Shown piece after piece: positions 19,339 through 29,780 of a stretch of DNA of 64,000 nt. Numbering within the stretch: position 1 is the stretch's first letter; every line of letters begins with the position of its first letter. Below the pieces are notes generated by a model. It was given only the letters and a program-made list of their open reading frames with translations. It had not been told where the DNA came from and did not search any database. A program made the position numbers and the translations under genes. This DNA is from Acidobacteriota bacterium (lineage in GTDB: Bacteria > Acidobacteriota > Terriglobia > Terriglobales > Acidobacteriaceae): NCBI GenBank assembly GCA_021836865.1, contig JAKBHH010000003.1, positions 26,024 through 90,023 of the forward strand, given 5' to 3'.

Positions 19339-19795
19339 TTACAACGAGATACGCCCCTGTGGAAATATAACCTCAGTGTTGGCGTCAGTTCCGGCGCCCT
19401 TCCGCGACGTGTTCGCGTAGAACGCATCCGCAACACTGTTGGTGATCTGATTGGCACCAAGCATGATATGAGCATATCGCATCGTCAACTGGATCGTCGA
19501 ATGTGCGGAGTACCTGGCGACGGCGACCCGAGGCACACCTTCCATCACCCACCGGCTGCAGGTCGTGTGGCGGTTGTCGTGCCAGGTGTAATCCGCGATG
19601 CCGGCCCAGGCCAGCATCGGTTTGGACCCATAGTCCACGTCGCTCATCGGTGAGCGCCCCGTGTTCATGGAAAGCCCGGCGCCCTTCTTTTTTGCCCTTT
19701 GCCAGTTGCGCGTAGCCCGCCGCTCCCACCTTGCCCAAGGGCGTATGGCGGATTCGGGGCTTGTTGCGGCCCGTCTTCTCATGCACGGTCAACAT
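19339..19795 (-). pseudogene. Frameshifted, truncated tyrosine recombinase (integrase) remnant
   Basis: Two overlapping minus frames together give the C-terminal part of a phage-type integrase. The upstream frame reads TVHEKTGRNKPRIRHTPLGK then LAKGKKEG; the downstream frame continues GAGLSMNTGRSP...WAGIADYTWHDNRHTTCSRWVMEGV...TIQLTMRYAHIM. The HxxR box (HDNR), a later His (SAHST) and the Tyr of MRYAH are present, but the N-terminal half with the first catalytic Arg is missing and a frameshift falls near GKKEG/GAG. It lies on the tRNA-Ser strand, immediately 5' of the tRNA. Probably the relic of an integrated element. Confidence 0.75.
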
Positions 19796-20012
19796 TCCCG
19801 GTCATGGGGTCGAAATCGCGGCTTGGAGCCCCGCCCGGCGAGAACGACGAAAACCTAGGCCGTCGACGAGTCCTATCTCGCCATCTTCGATTGCTGGTGT
19901 TACCCATCGCTTAGCGGCCCTACCCCGAATCCCCTCGCCCGGGAAACAAACGGCGCTCAGGCGGTGCACGTCATGTTAGGGTTGGGGGCAAAGGAGCAGT
20001 TCGATCCCAGCT

Positions 20013-22730
20013 ATGCTTACCAGAATTAGAGTATGTGTTCTTCTGGCGGTGACCTCCGGCGCGAGCCTCTTCAGCGCCGATCTTTCCATGAAGGTGACCG
20101 ACAAGAATTACCTCGACACCCAAGGTTTTAGCGTCTTTCTCTACGACAGCACGTACCATCCCGTTTTCGTGGACCAAAAGAACACGGCGATGGAGATGAT
20201 TCTGCACGGCCAACGCATCGCCACCAATGGCGACGTGCGCCTGATGCCCACGCCTGAGCAGTGGGACCTGGTGGCAACTCTCAAAGGGCGCCACGCTGAT
20301 AAGGCGAACAACCGGCTCACCGCCGACCTGGCTTTTCCGACCTTCGATTTGAGCTACACGCTGGAAGTCGCAGCGGAACCGGGCGGCGTGAGGGTCAGCA
20401 TCAATCTCGACAAGCCGCTTCCGCAGAAGCTGGCCGGGCGCGCGGGCTTCAACCTGGAGTTTCTGCCCTCAATCTACATGGGCAAGGCTTATCTGGTGGA
20501 CGGAACGAAGGCCGGCATCTTCCCGCGAACGCCGGACGATCCGATGGTCAAGGTGTTGCCGCTGCCCGAGGAACCGAAGAAGGCGTACTACCTGGAGGAC
20601 TGGGACAAGGCCAAGGGATACACGCAGCCGCTGCCGTTTGCCGAGGGCAAGAGCATCACCCTGGGGGTGGACGACTCGCTGGCCCGGGTCAACGTGAAGT
20701 CGGATACGGCCGACCTGATGCTGTTCGACGGCCGCGACCGCGCGCAGAACGGCTGGTTCGTGTTGCGTTCGCTGATCCCAACGGGCAAGACCACCGGCGC
20801 GATCGTGTGGCACATCAGGCCGGATGTGATTCCGAACTGGACGCGGCCTCCGATGATTGCGCACAGCCAGGTCGGGTATGCGCCGGATTTCTCCAAAGTG
20901 GCAGTGCTCGAACTCGACCCGAAGTACAACGGCCCGAAGACCGCCAAAGTGCTTCGCCTGATGGAGGACGGATCGTACAAGCAGGTGTTCGAGGGCCCGA
21001 TCACGCCTTCAACTCCCTGGCTGCGGTACGTCTATTCGAAGTTCGACTTCACCCCGGTGAGGGATCCCGGCCTGTATGTCATCGAGTACGCAGACCAGCG
21101 AACGGCGTCCTTCCCCATCTCCAAAGATGCCTACGCCAACATCTGGCAGGACAGCCTGGACCATCACCTTGCGGAGCAGATGGATCACGTTTCCGTTCGC
21201 GAAGGCTACCGCATGTGGCATGGCGCCTCGCACCTGGACGATGGCCGAATGGCGCCTGTAGTTGGCGAGCAATTCGACGGCTGGTATCAGGATAAGGCGA
21301 CCGACGGCAAGTATAAGGGCGGCGATCATATTCCAGGGATGAACGTAGGCGGGTGGTATGACGCCGGCGACTTCGACCTCGAAGAGCCTGCGCAACTGAA
21401 CGTGATTCAGAGTCTGGCTCTGGCGTATCGCGAATTCAATCTCAAGTATGACGAGCTTTTCGTGGATGAAGCGGCACGTGAAGTTGAGATGCACCGTCCC
21501 GATGGCGTGCCGGACGCGGTGGAGCAAGTGAGGCACGGCGCACTGCTCATCCTGGCGCAGTTCCACAATATCGGCCATGCGATCCGCGGCACGCACGAAC
21601 CAGATCTGCGGCAGTACACGCAGTTGGGCGACGGAGCCTCGAAAACCGACGGCCGCATCTATGACCCGAAGCTCGGTCTGAACGAAGTGAAGGGCGACTA
21701 CTCCGGCAAGCCGGACGACCGCTGGATCTTCACCACCAACAACCCATATTTCCAGTGGAACGCCATCGCGGCGCTGGCTGCTGCGGCCGATGTGCTGAAG
21801 GGCTGGGATGACGCATTAGCGAAAGACTGCCTCGATACCGCAATCAAGGCATGGAACGACGAACAGGCTCACCCGACGCCGTGGCCGGCGGGCAGCGGCT
21901 TCGGCGGGGCGGCTCCGGCAGGTGGGCCCGGAGGTGGCGTGCTGGCTGCGTCTCAGGGTGTGGTGTCTGGCGCTCAAGGCAATCTTCACGGGCGGGGCAG
22001 CTCAGCTGCTCCGGCAAGTTCCGGCACGACCAGCGCACAAGCGGCTCCGCCTGCCGGCTTTGGCCGTGGCGGCTTTGGGGTTGGACAGGACTGGGCGGCG
22101 GCTCTGGAATTGACCATCGCCACCCATGGCGCAGAGCCCTACAAATCCCGACTGAAAGAGTTGTTCCCTCAAATGATCACCCCGCAGCAGATGGGTATGC
22201 GTGGTTGGACGGCAGTCCGAGCATTGCCATACCTGGACGCGAGCGCCAAAGATCAGATGCGCGACGCTGTGAAGACGTACATGGGGGGTCTGGACAAGCA
22301 GTTGGATGCCACGCCGTTTGGCGTGCCTCCGAGCCTTGGCACCTGGGGCGGGTCAGGCGCTGTGGTTGACATGGCCATCCGGATGTACTTTCTGCACAAG
22401 ACGTTTCCGGATCTTGTGGGTCCCGAATACACATTGCGCGCCGTCAACTACATTCTCGGCACGCACCCGGTATCAAGCACTTCGTATGTAGCCGGCGTCG
22501 GTACCGTCTCGAAGACGAAGACGTACAGCAACAATCGCGCCGACAACTCGTACATTCCGGGCGCGGTGATTCCGGGATACATCATCATCAAGCCGGATTT
22601 CCCGGAGTGCATTGACGACTTCGGATTCCTCTGGTTCGAGGATGAAGCCGTGGTGGCTGGGTCGGCGAGCTGGGTCGTCGCCGGCAACGCTGCGGACGCG
22701 ATCACCAGGGAACCGAAACAGGGCCAGTAG
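20013..22730 (+). CDS. Secreted glycoside hydrolase family 9 (endoglucanase-like)
   Basis: A 905-residue protein with an N-terminal signal peptide (VCVLLAVTSGASLFSA). An N-terminal beta domain is followed by an Ig-like cellulase N-domain (MIAHSQVGYAPDFSKVAVLELD, near residue 285) and the (alpha/alpha)6 GH9 domain. GGWYDAGDFD near residue 446 holds the catalytic Asp pair; the C-terminal stretch AVNYILGTHPVSSTSYV...WFEDEAVVAGSASW carries the expected acid region. GH9 enzymes cut beta-1,4-glucans or related oligosaccharides. A Gly/Ala/Ser-rich segment of about 65 residues interrupts the catalytic domain (625-690). A terminator follows at once. Confidence 0.85.
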   Translation: MLTRIRVCVLLAVTSGASLFSADLSMKVTDKNYLDTQGFSVFLYDSTYHPVFVDQKNTAMEMILHGQRIATNGDVRLMPTPEQWDLVATLKGRHADKANNRLTADLAFPTFDLSYTLEVAAEPGGVRVSINLDKPLPQKLAGRAGFNLEFLPSIYMGKAYLVDGTKAGIFPRTPDDPMVKVLPLPEEPKKAYYLEDWDKAKGYTQPLPFAEGKSITLGVDDSLARVNVKSDTADLMLFDGRDRAQNGWFVLRSLIPTGKTTGAIVWHIRPDVIPNWTRPPMIAHSQVGYAPDFSKVAVLELDPKYNGPKTAKVLRLMEDGSYKQVFEGPITPSTPWLRYVYSKFDFTPVRDPGLYVIEYADQRTASFPISKDAYANIWQDSLDHHLAEQMDHVSVREGYRMWHGASHLDDGRMAPVVGEQFDGWYQDKATDGKYKGGDHIPGMNVGGWYDAGDFDLEEPAQLNVIQSLALAYREFNLKYDELFVDEAAREVEMHRPDGVPDAVEQVRHGALLILAQFHNIGHAIRGTHEPDLRQYTQLGDGASKTDGRIYDPKLGLNEVKGDYSGKPDDRWIFTTNNPYFQWNAIAALAAAADVLKGWDDALAKDCLDTAIKAWNDEQAHPTPWPAGSGFGGAAPAGGPGGGVLAASQGVVSGAQGNLHGRGSSAAPASSGTTSAQAAPPAGFGRGGFGVGQDWAAALELTIATHGAEPYKSRLKELFPQMITPQQMGMRGWTAVRALPYLDASAKDQMRDAVKTYMGGLDKQLDATPFGVPPSLGTWGGSGAVVDMAIRMYFLHKTFPDLVGPEYTLRAVNYILGTHPVSSTSYVAGVGTVSKTKTYSNNRADNSYIPGAVIPGYIIIKPDFPECIDDFGFLWFEDEAVVAGSASWVVAGNAADAITREPKQGQ

Positions 22731-22735
22731 TAGAA

Positions 22736-22773
22736 GCGCTCGGTGTTCCAAGGGGCACCGGGCGCTTTTGTTT
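22736..22773 (+). terminator. Rho-independent terminator of the GH9 gene
   Basis: The stem GCGCTCGGTG / CACCGGGCGC (one G-T pair) with a 10-base loop is followed by TTTTGTTT, six bases after the GH9 stop. Confidence 0.75.
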
Positions 22774-23317
22774 GGGACGCTTCTATTGCAGCGCGGCCTT
22801 CGGTTGCACGAAAGAGCTGTCGCCTGGAGGAGCCCCTTGGCCTAGCCGTGGTGGAGCTGCAGGCGATCAAGATGGCCGGCACGCACATCGACGCGAAGGC
22901 GTACCGCTATATCGGATGCTCACCAGTCCCGTCCGCCGTGCTCCTGGCATCCAGACCCTGCGTCAAGCGTCTGCTGCCGTGCTGTTGGAAGGAGATCAGG
23001 CCATTTGCGTTCACTTGATCGAATATGCATCCAAAGGGACCCGCCTGGTGGTTGCGGTTCCCTGGCTTCATGCCAATCGGCCGGCTGGTGCGTTGGCTTC
23101 CGCGTAGAACTGCTCAGGAAGATGCGCCAACGGGGATTTGATTGGCTAAGATTGACCCGATAGAGGTCCATTCAAGATGAGACGACGCGGACCTGCGGAC
23201 GGCGTTAGCTACGGCAATCTTCGGGCTGCAGCTCTTTTTGCCGTGATTTTCCACGATGATTCTTCTTCCGGCACACGGTGGGCATTGCCGCGGTTCCGGA
23301 TCTCTGCGGAGAATTTT
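22774..23317. other. Intergenic region between GH9 and GH13 genes
   Basis: No supported gene in about 540 bases. Frames of 70-110 codons exist on the plus strand but lack ribosome sites and any motif. The last 20 bases hold the ribosome site (CGGAGA) of the GH13 gene. Confidence 0.5.
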
Positions 23318-25165
23318 ATGCGATGGGGCATTTTTCTGCCGGGCTGTGTCTTGTATCTGAGTCTGTGGTCCGGATGGGCACAGGCACCGCACATCAACAC
23401 AATCGATCCTCCCGGATGGTGGGCGCAGATGCCCAACCCAATGCTGCTGGTTAACGGCAACCGTCTTGGAGGCGCGCACTTTTCGGTTCGCGGCAGTGGC
23501 GTGGTTCTTACGCGCACGCAGATCTCCGCCAATGGTCATTGGGCGTTTCTCTGGCTGGATACTTCCCATGCCGCGGTGCAAACTCTGGAGGTCGTCGCGC
23601 GGACCCAGGCCGGCTCCGCGCAACACGTTTTCGCTCTGTCTGAACGCAACCACGATCCGCACGCTCATCGCGGATTCAATTCATCCGACGTGATGTACCT
23701 CATCATGACCGATCGCTTTGCAGACGGCGACCCGCGTAACGATCAGCCGGGCTACGATCGCAGCGCTCCGCGCGGGTGGCACGGCGGCGATTTGAAAGGC
23801 ATCGAGCAGCACCTCGATTACCTGCAGCAGCTTGGAATCACAACCCTGTGGACCACGCCGGTCGTCTCGAACGGAGCAATGCCGGATACTTATCACGGCT
23901 ACGCTGCGACTGATCTCTACTCTGTCGATTCACACTTTGGCACCATCGCCGAATATCGCCACCTCTCGGATGCGTTGCACGCACGCGGCATGAAGCTGGT
24001 GATCGATCTGGCTCCAAATCATCTCGGCATCCTTGATCCGTGGATCAAGGACCCGCCTGCACCCGATTGGTTTCACGGAACAGTCGAACACCATCTCCAT
24101 GCTCAGGGTGAGTTCCAGGATCTGGTGGACCCGCATGCGCCGAAACAGGCGTGGCGCGCCATCACCGAAGGGTGGTTCACCGACTCCATGCCGGACCTGA
24201 ATCAGGAAAATCCAATCGTGGCTCAGTACCTGATTCAGAACGCTATATGGTGGGCGGAGACGGCGGATCTCGACGGTATTCGGCTTGATACATTTCCCTA
24301 CGTGGGCCGCGCCTTCTGGCATGACTTCCACGCCCAGTTGCACGCCGTGTATCCGCATCTGACGACGGTCGGCGAAATCTTCAACCCCAACCCCGAGATC
24401 ACTTCCTTCTTTGCGGGAGGGGTGAAGCACAACGGCATCGATACAGGCCTTGACACACCGTTCGACTTTCCCGTGTACTTCGCGCTGCGCGACGTGCTCA
24501 CCCAGGATCGCTCATTCACGGAACTCGCCCGCGTTCTGCGGCAGGATGCTCTCTACCCGCATCCCGAGCGCCTCGTGCCTTTCATTGGAAATCACGACAC
24601 CAGTCGCTTCCTCACTGCGGTAAACGGTTCCATTCGCAGGCTCGAACTCGCCTTCGGTCTTCTCACAACCTTGCGCGGCATGCCGCTTTTCTATTCGGGC
24701 GATGAGATCGCAATGCCAGGCGGCAACGATCCCGATAACCGCCACGATTTTCCTGGCGGGTTCCCCGGGGACGCACAGAACGCGTTCACCCGGACCGGCC
24801 GCAGCGCCACCCAGGAACAAGTCTTTTCCTGGGTTTCTGACCTCATCAGGATGCGGAAAGAGCATCCCGTCCTCGAATCCGGCGTCGAGCAGAATCTGGA
24901 TGCGAAAGACGATGTGTTTGTCTTTGTGCGCGCGCAGAACCCATCCGGGTGCGCTGCCGATCATGGCGCGGAACGCATCCTGATCGTCGTGAACAAGTCA
25001 TCTGCAAGGAAAACCATCGAAATCAGTGTGGCTGATACCGCATTGGAGGGATGCAAGGATTATCGCGTCCTCGCGCCGACTTCGGAGAACGTGATCCAAT
25101 GGGATGCCGACAAACTGCAGATCGAAGAGCCCGCCGAAAGCATTTCTGCGGTGCACGTAGACTGA
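23318..25165 (+). CDS. Secreted alpha-amylase family enzyme (GH13, cyclomaltodextrinase/neopullulanase-like)
   Basis: A 615-residue exported enzyme. ATG 23318 is chosen because it opens a signal peptide (MRWGIFLPGCVLYLSLWSGWAQA) and has CGGAGA upstream; the track start lies 47 codons earlier. Residues 25-125 are the beta-sandwich N-domain seen in bacterial cyclomaltodextrinases. The GH13 barrel shows VMYLIMTDRFADGDP, VIDLAPNHLG, the nucleophile Asp324 in GIRLDTF, acid/base Glu353 in VGEIF and Asp427 in IGNHDTSRF. It would hydrolyse alpha-1,4 glucans or cyclodextrins in the periplasm. It follows the GH9 gene on the same strand but has its own transcription unit. Confidence 0.9.
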   Translation: MRWGIFLPGCVLYLSLWSGWAQAPHINTIDPPGWWAQMPNPMLLVNGNRLGGAHFSVRGSGVVLTRTQISANGHWAFLWLDTSHAAVQTLEVVARTQAGSAQHVFALSERNHDPHAHRGFNSSDVMYLIMTDRFADGDPRNDQPGYDRSAPRGWHGGDLKGIEQHLDYLQQLGITTLWTTPVVSNGAMPDTYHGYAATDLYSVDSHFGTIAEYRHLSDALHARGMKLVIDLAPNHLGILDPWIKDPPAPDWFHGTVEHHLHAQGEFQDLVDPHAPKQAWRAITEGWFTDSMPDLNQENPIVAQYLIQNAIWWAETADLDGIRLDTFPYVGRAFWHDFHAQLHAVYPHLTTVGEIFNPNPEITSFFAGGVKHNGIDTGLDTPFDFPVYFALRDVLTQDRSFTELARVLRQDALYPHPERLVPFIGNHDTSRFLTAVNGSIRRLELAFGLLTTLRGMPLFYSGDEIAMPGGNDPDNRHDFPGGFPGDAQNAFTRTGRSATQEQVFSWVSDLIRMRKEHPVLESGVEQNLDAKDDVFVFVRAQNPSGCAADHGAERILIVVNKSSARKTIEISVADTALEGCKDYRVLAPTSENVIQWDADKLQIEEPAESISAVHVD

Positions 25166-25572
25166 GTCGCCATCACCAACGTGGAAAGGAGCTATGCGCT
25201 CTCGACGCATCCGCGAGATAGAGGGAGCGCCAACGCGTGATGGGCCACCAGTCCGCTCCCGCGCGCTTCATGTACGAATGCCAGCTTCAGATCAGGCCGC
25301 GGGCCGCCGCCCTCGGCCAGAGCGTGATTGCGAAGGGATCGGCTTCGCCGTGCGCATCCGACCGCAGCCGAGCGCGCCGTGTCAACGATCCATCCCAGCC
25401 AATTGCTTTGACCACGACATTGTGAAAACGCCCAGCGGGCGAGATTACGACGCTCGCAGAGAAACTCAGCAGCCTCAGGCCCCCGACAGCACCAATTCCT
25501 CGCGCAGTTCTACCACTACCCAAAACGAGGCGCCCTGCTTCCCGACAATTACTTACAATTGTCGTACAGGCC
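25166..25572. other. Intergenic region downstream of the GH13 gene
   Basis: No gene is supported. Short frames on both strands show no motif, and the minus-strand frames look like decayed sequence rather than genes. Confidence 0.45.
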
Positions 25573-25719
25573 CTAGTCGGAGTAATGCATGGCATAGATC
25601 TCCCCTGTATTGATGTAGCGCAGCAGAAGCACCACGTAGTCCGGGGTCAGCGTGAACCATGTTGAGGTATCTCCACGATTCGTCGGATTGCTGCTAGGGG
25701 GTGGGGGTATCCCGGTAGG
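25573..25719 (-). pseudogene. Possible C-terminal gene fragment
   Basis: A minus-strand frame after a TGA reads EPTGIPPPPSSNPTNRGDTSTWFTLTPDYVVLLLRYINTGEIYAMHYSD and stops at TAG (25573-25575). The Pro-rich linker followed by a balanced hydrophobic/polar end looks like the tail of a secreted protein, but there is no start or upstream domain. The family is unknown. Confidence 0.25.
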
Positions 25720-25883
25720 CTCTCACGGCAAGAGAGCGCTGCGAACGGATCAACGGCCTTCCCGCGGAGTGCGGTTGACTCAAAAAGTCTGGTTTTGAAG
25801 GTGGAGTTTGAGAAAGTTTGAGAAATTGGGATTTCGCGGCTTGTCACTGTCGGCGCCATCATTCCTTAAATCTTTTAGAATGA

Positions 25884-26586
<703 letters not shown>

Positions 26587-27594
26587 CTAGTGCTCGTCCT
26601 TGCCGGGCCGGAGCATCAGATCCCGGATCGCCTCGCGCGGGTCCTTGCCTTCATCGAGGATGAGTTCCATCTGCTCGGTAATTGGCATTTCGATGCCGTG
26701 CTTGCGCGCCAGCCCCAGTGCGGCGCGCGTGGTGCGCACGCCTTCCGCCACCTTGCCGCCAAGGCTCTCCAGAATCTCAGGCAATTTGCGTCCCTGGCCC
26801 AGCGCCTGGCCCACAGTGCGATTGCGCGAGAGCGAACCCGTGCAAGTCAACACCAGATCTCCAACTCCCGAGAGGCCGGCCAGTGTCTCACGCCGTCCTC
26901 CACACGCAACTGCGAGCCGCGTAATTTCTGCAATGCCGCGTGTGATGAGCCCGGCGGCGGAGTTATAGCCGAGTCCCATGCCGGCCGCCACGCCGGCGGC
27001 AATCGCGATGACGTTCTTGAGTGCGCCCCCAAGTTCAACTCCAATGACATCCGTTGTCGTGTAGAGCCGAAGCGTTTCCGAGGAGAATTCCTGCTGGACG
27101 AGGGTGGCGATCAGGGGGTCGCTGAAGGCTACTGTGACGGCGGTTGGCTGGCCCTGGGCGACTTCAAGGGCGAAGCTGGGTCCTGAGAATGCGCCGATGG
27201 AAAGCAGGAGTCCGGCCGGTTCGAGGGTTTGCGAGATGACCTGGGTCATGCGCAGGAAAGTACGATCTTCCACACCCTTCGTGGCGCTTACGATGAAACT
27301 ACCGTTGCGCAGGTACGGGACGAGACGGGCCAGCGTGGGGCGCAGAAACTCGGATGGAATGACGGAGACGACGATGTTCGCGGAAGTGATTGCGGCTGCA
27401 TCGGAGGTGACCGCAAGGTCAGCCGGAATTGGGAAGCCCGGAAGGAATTGGGTATTCTCACCCGTGGTGGAGATATGATGAGCTTCCTCGGCGCTGTGCG
27501 ACCAGAGCGTCACCTGATGCCCGCCGCGGCGATGTAGAGAGAGCGCGATGGCAGTGCCCCAGGCTCCGGAACCAAGAACGGCAATTTGGCTCAT
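26587..27594 (-). CDS. gpsA: Glycerol-3-phosphate dehydrogenase [NAD(P)+]
   Basis: A 335-residue cytosolic enzyme that reduces dihydroxyacetone phosphate to sn-glycerol 3-phosphate, the backbone for phospholipids. The Rossmann motif GSGAWGTA lies at 8-15, followed by SATKGVE, SGPSFALEV, the catalytic-Lys region ELGGALKNVIAIAAG and LSGVGDLVLTCTGSLSRNR. The start overlaps the plsY stop by ATGA, so the enzyme making glycerol-3-phosphate and the one acylating it are co-translated. Confidence 0.97.
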   Translation of the reverse strand: MSQIAVLGSGAWGTAIALSLHRRGGHQVTLWSHSAEEAHHISTTGENTQFLPGFPIPADLAVTSDAAAITSANIVVSVIPSEFLRPTLARLVPYLRNGSFIVSATKGVEDRTFLRMTQVISQTLEPAGLLLSIGAFSGPSFALEVAQGQPTAVTVAFSDPLIATLVQQEFSSETLRLYTTTDVIGVELGGALKNVIAIAAGVAAGMGLGYNSAAGLITRGIAEITRLAVACGGRRETLAGLSGVGDLVLTCTGSLSRNRTVGQALGQGRKLPEILESLGGKVAEGVRTTRAALGLARKHGIEMPITEQMELILDEGKDPREAIRDLMLRPGKDEH

Positions 27595-28235
27595 GCGGGT
27601 CTCCCTTCGCGTGCATGGGAGCCGAAGCGGCTCTCAGTGCCGGAGAGCAGCCGGCGAATGTTCTGATGATGTTTCACAATAATGAGCAGCGCGACGATCG
27701 TCTGCACGGCGAGAAACGGCCAAGGTTTGTCGCCCTCTACCAGGAACCACGCAAAAACCGGAAAGCTGGCGGCGCCAAGAATGGAAGCCAGAGAGACAAA
27801 TCGTGTCAGGTAGAGCACAACAAAAAAGACGCTGATGGCTGCCAAGGCCGCCCATGGAGCAGCCACAAGAAACACGCCGAAGCCCGTGGCCACGCCCTTG
27901 CCGCCGCGGAATCGTAGCCAAATCGGAAACATGTGTCCAAGCACTGCGCAAAGAGCCGCCAGTGCTTCCACGTTGCGAAGCGGACTTTCAGGCATCAGGA
28001 TTGGTGCTCCTAGCGCCCCAAGCCAGACCGCCGCACAGCCTTTCAGCATGTCAAGCAGGAACGTGGCGGCGCCGAGCCCTTTACCGCCAGAACGCAATAC
28101 GTTGGTGGCGCCGATATTGCCGCTTCCCACGGTGCGGATATCCTGCTTGCGGATCACGCGTACCAGAAGGTATCCGGCAGGGATAGACCCCAGGAGGTAA
28201 GAAACAATGATGACCAGGACACTTGCACCGACCAT
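27591..28235 (-). CDS. plsY: Glycerol-3-phosphate acyltransferase PlsY
   Basis: A 214-residue membrane enzyme that transfers acyl from acyl-phosphate to glycerol-3-phosphate. Motifs are SYLLGSIPAGYLL, VGSGNIGATNVLR and RFRGGKGVATGFG, with about five membrane helices. The start at 28235 (MVGASVLV) fits the family; the track ORF adds 31 N-terminal residues that look non-coding. The C-terminal tail (ESRFGSHAREGRPA) overlaps gpsA by four bases. Confidence 0.95.
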   Translation of the reverse strand: MVGASVLVIIVSYLLGSIPAGYLLVRVIRKQDIRTVGSGNIGATNVLRSGGKGLGAATFLLDMLKGCAAVWLGALGAPILMPESPLRNVEALAALCAVLGHMFPIWLRFRGGKGVATGFGVFLVAAPWAALAAISVFFVVLYLTRFVSLASILGAASFPVFAWFLVEGDKPWPFLAVQTIVALLIIVKHHQNIRRLLSGTESRFGSHAREGRPA

Positions 28236-28406
28236 GACGATTGAGAGTGTAGCAGGTGGAGGGTGCGGAACCAACCCTACCCGGAGTTCCGGCAACCGGA
28301 CTTGCCAACCCAAAGGGAGGGTGGCCATCGCACAAGGAATGGGGTGTATACTTCGGTCTTCTGCCGGGCCTGAATCTCTAACAGATTATGAATGAGGTGA
28401 AGAACC

Positions 28407-28739
28407 ATGCCCAGTTATCTTGTGCAGGCATCCTATAGCGCTGAGGCATTGCGGGCGTTGATCAGGAAGCCCGAGGATCGCTCCGAGGTCGTGCGCAGGG
28501 CAATTGAGAAACTTGGCGGCAAGCTGGTTGGCCTGTGGTTGTCCTTCGGCGATCAGGACGTCGTGTGCATCATGGAGATGCCGAACAACGTGAGTGCGGC
28601 CGCGATTTCCCTTGCCATCGGTGCAGGTGGAGCCCTCAAGACCACCAGGACGACTGCTTTGCTGACGATCGATGAAGGTCTGGCGGCTTTGAAAAAGGCT
28701 GCCACATCAGGCTACAGTCCTGTCGCTGCAAGAAAATAA
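28407..28739 (+). CDS. GYD-domain protein
   Basis: A 110-residue soluble protein of the GYD family (ferredoxin-like fold). MPSYLVQASYSAEALRALI and KLGGKLVGLWLSFGDQDVVCIMEMPN are the recognisable parts. GAGGTG lies eight bases before the ATG. The family has no settled function. It is divergent from plsY and convergent with the next gene. Confidence 0.85.
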   Translation: MPSYLVQASYSAEALRALIRKPEDRSEVVRRAIEKLGGKLVGLWLSFGDQDVVCIMEMPNNVSAAAISLAIGAGGALKTTRTTALLTIDEGLAALKKAATSGYSPVAARK

Positions 28740-28818
28740 GTGCAGAGTTGAACCGTGTCGTGCGCTTCGCCCGCCCATTGAGTTGGTACCCCTTTCGGCG
28801 GGCTCAAGTCGTCTTCGT

Positions 28819-29529
28819 TCAATCCACCATCACATCGCCTGCAACGATGGGGCGTGTCCGGTAAAGTTTGCCTCGATATGCCAGCCACCCCATGAAGGCC
28901 AGCACTGCAAGATAAATAGCCAGCTTGAGCCCGTCGGCTGCGTGCCCGCGCGGCAGAGCCTTCCACAGAACCAGCAGAACGCTCTGAGCCGCTGTGACGG
29001 CCCAGACAGAGCCGTAGAAATAGCGGCGCTCTACGCCTTCACCTTTGGTGCGGGGCCCCACGCGGGGCAACTTGCCGAGCAAGCCAAGCCCGAGAATGAG
29101 AATGAAGATCGGCAGGTAGCCGTACTGATAGATCTGCTGCATGGCCCAGACCCCGCGGATGACCGCGAGCAAAAGGCCCGTCAGGTTCAGGAGCGCAAAG
29201 TTCAGCACGGCATTCCAGGCAAAGGTGTAGCAGATGCGCCGGTAGAGGGGATTGGGCTTATCTTCGTCAAAACGGAGAATGTAGGGTCGATGTTCTACAC
29301 CCGGCAGTTGCGCGCGCAGGCCTGCAATCCCTGTGCCGATGAGTACCGCGGCCAGCCAAGCGGAGTTTGAACGGCTGAAACCATGCGCGAAAAGCGAAAA
29401 CGTCAGCGGGCCGGGTGCAAGAAAGAAGACCCATATCCAGATTGGCCAGTGCGCCAGCCGGTAATAAGGCTTGTTGTGCTCGCGGATTTTGCGGGCTTCG
29501 GCGTATTCCACTTTGCCGACATATCCCAT
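28819..29529 (-). CDS. Multi-pass membrane protein, unknown function
   Basis: A 236-residue protein with six predicted helices (for example IWIWVFFLAPGPLTFSLFA, NFALLNLTGLLLAVIRGVW, LPIFILILGLGLLGKL, LAIYLAVLAFMGWLAY). Cytoplasmic loops are Arg/Lys rich, as expected by the positive-inside rule. No motif identifies a transporter or enzyme family. It stands alone between the convergent GYD gene and divergent leuS. Confidence 0.7.
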   Translation of the reverse strand: MGYVGKVEYAEARKIREHNKPYYRLAHWPIWIWVFFLAPGPLTFSLFAHGFSRSNSAWLAAVLIGTGIAGLRAQLPGVEHRPYILRFDEDKPNPLYRRICYTFAWNAVLNFALLNLTGLLLAVIRGVWAMQQIYQYGYLPIFILILGLGLLGKLPRVGPRTKGEGVERRYFYGSVWAVTAAQSVLLVLWKALPRGHAADGLKLAIYLAVLAFMGWLAYRGKLYRTRPIVAGDVMVD

Positions 29530-29780
29530 GGGCGAGAGTTTTGCAGAGAAGGAGCGGCCCCGTCAACGGCGATTGCCCATGTATGTGGGATGTCGGGGAG
29601 CGGGTTCATACAGATGGTTGGGCGCGATTAGCCTGTCCGCACTTGACCCTTGGGCGAGTCAGCGTCTCAAGGTTCGGCGGCGTTGTGAATCTTCGCAGAG
29701 GACCTGCCGATCGTCTGCAATGATGCGGTGAACGGTGGCATCGGAAGCAGTTCGTGGCCCCTGCACCGCAATCCGTATGG

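Noticed and set aside
22743-23107. Overlapping plus-strand ORFs after the GH9 terminator
   Set aside because: Two frames of similar length with no motif; the first begins inside the terminator.
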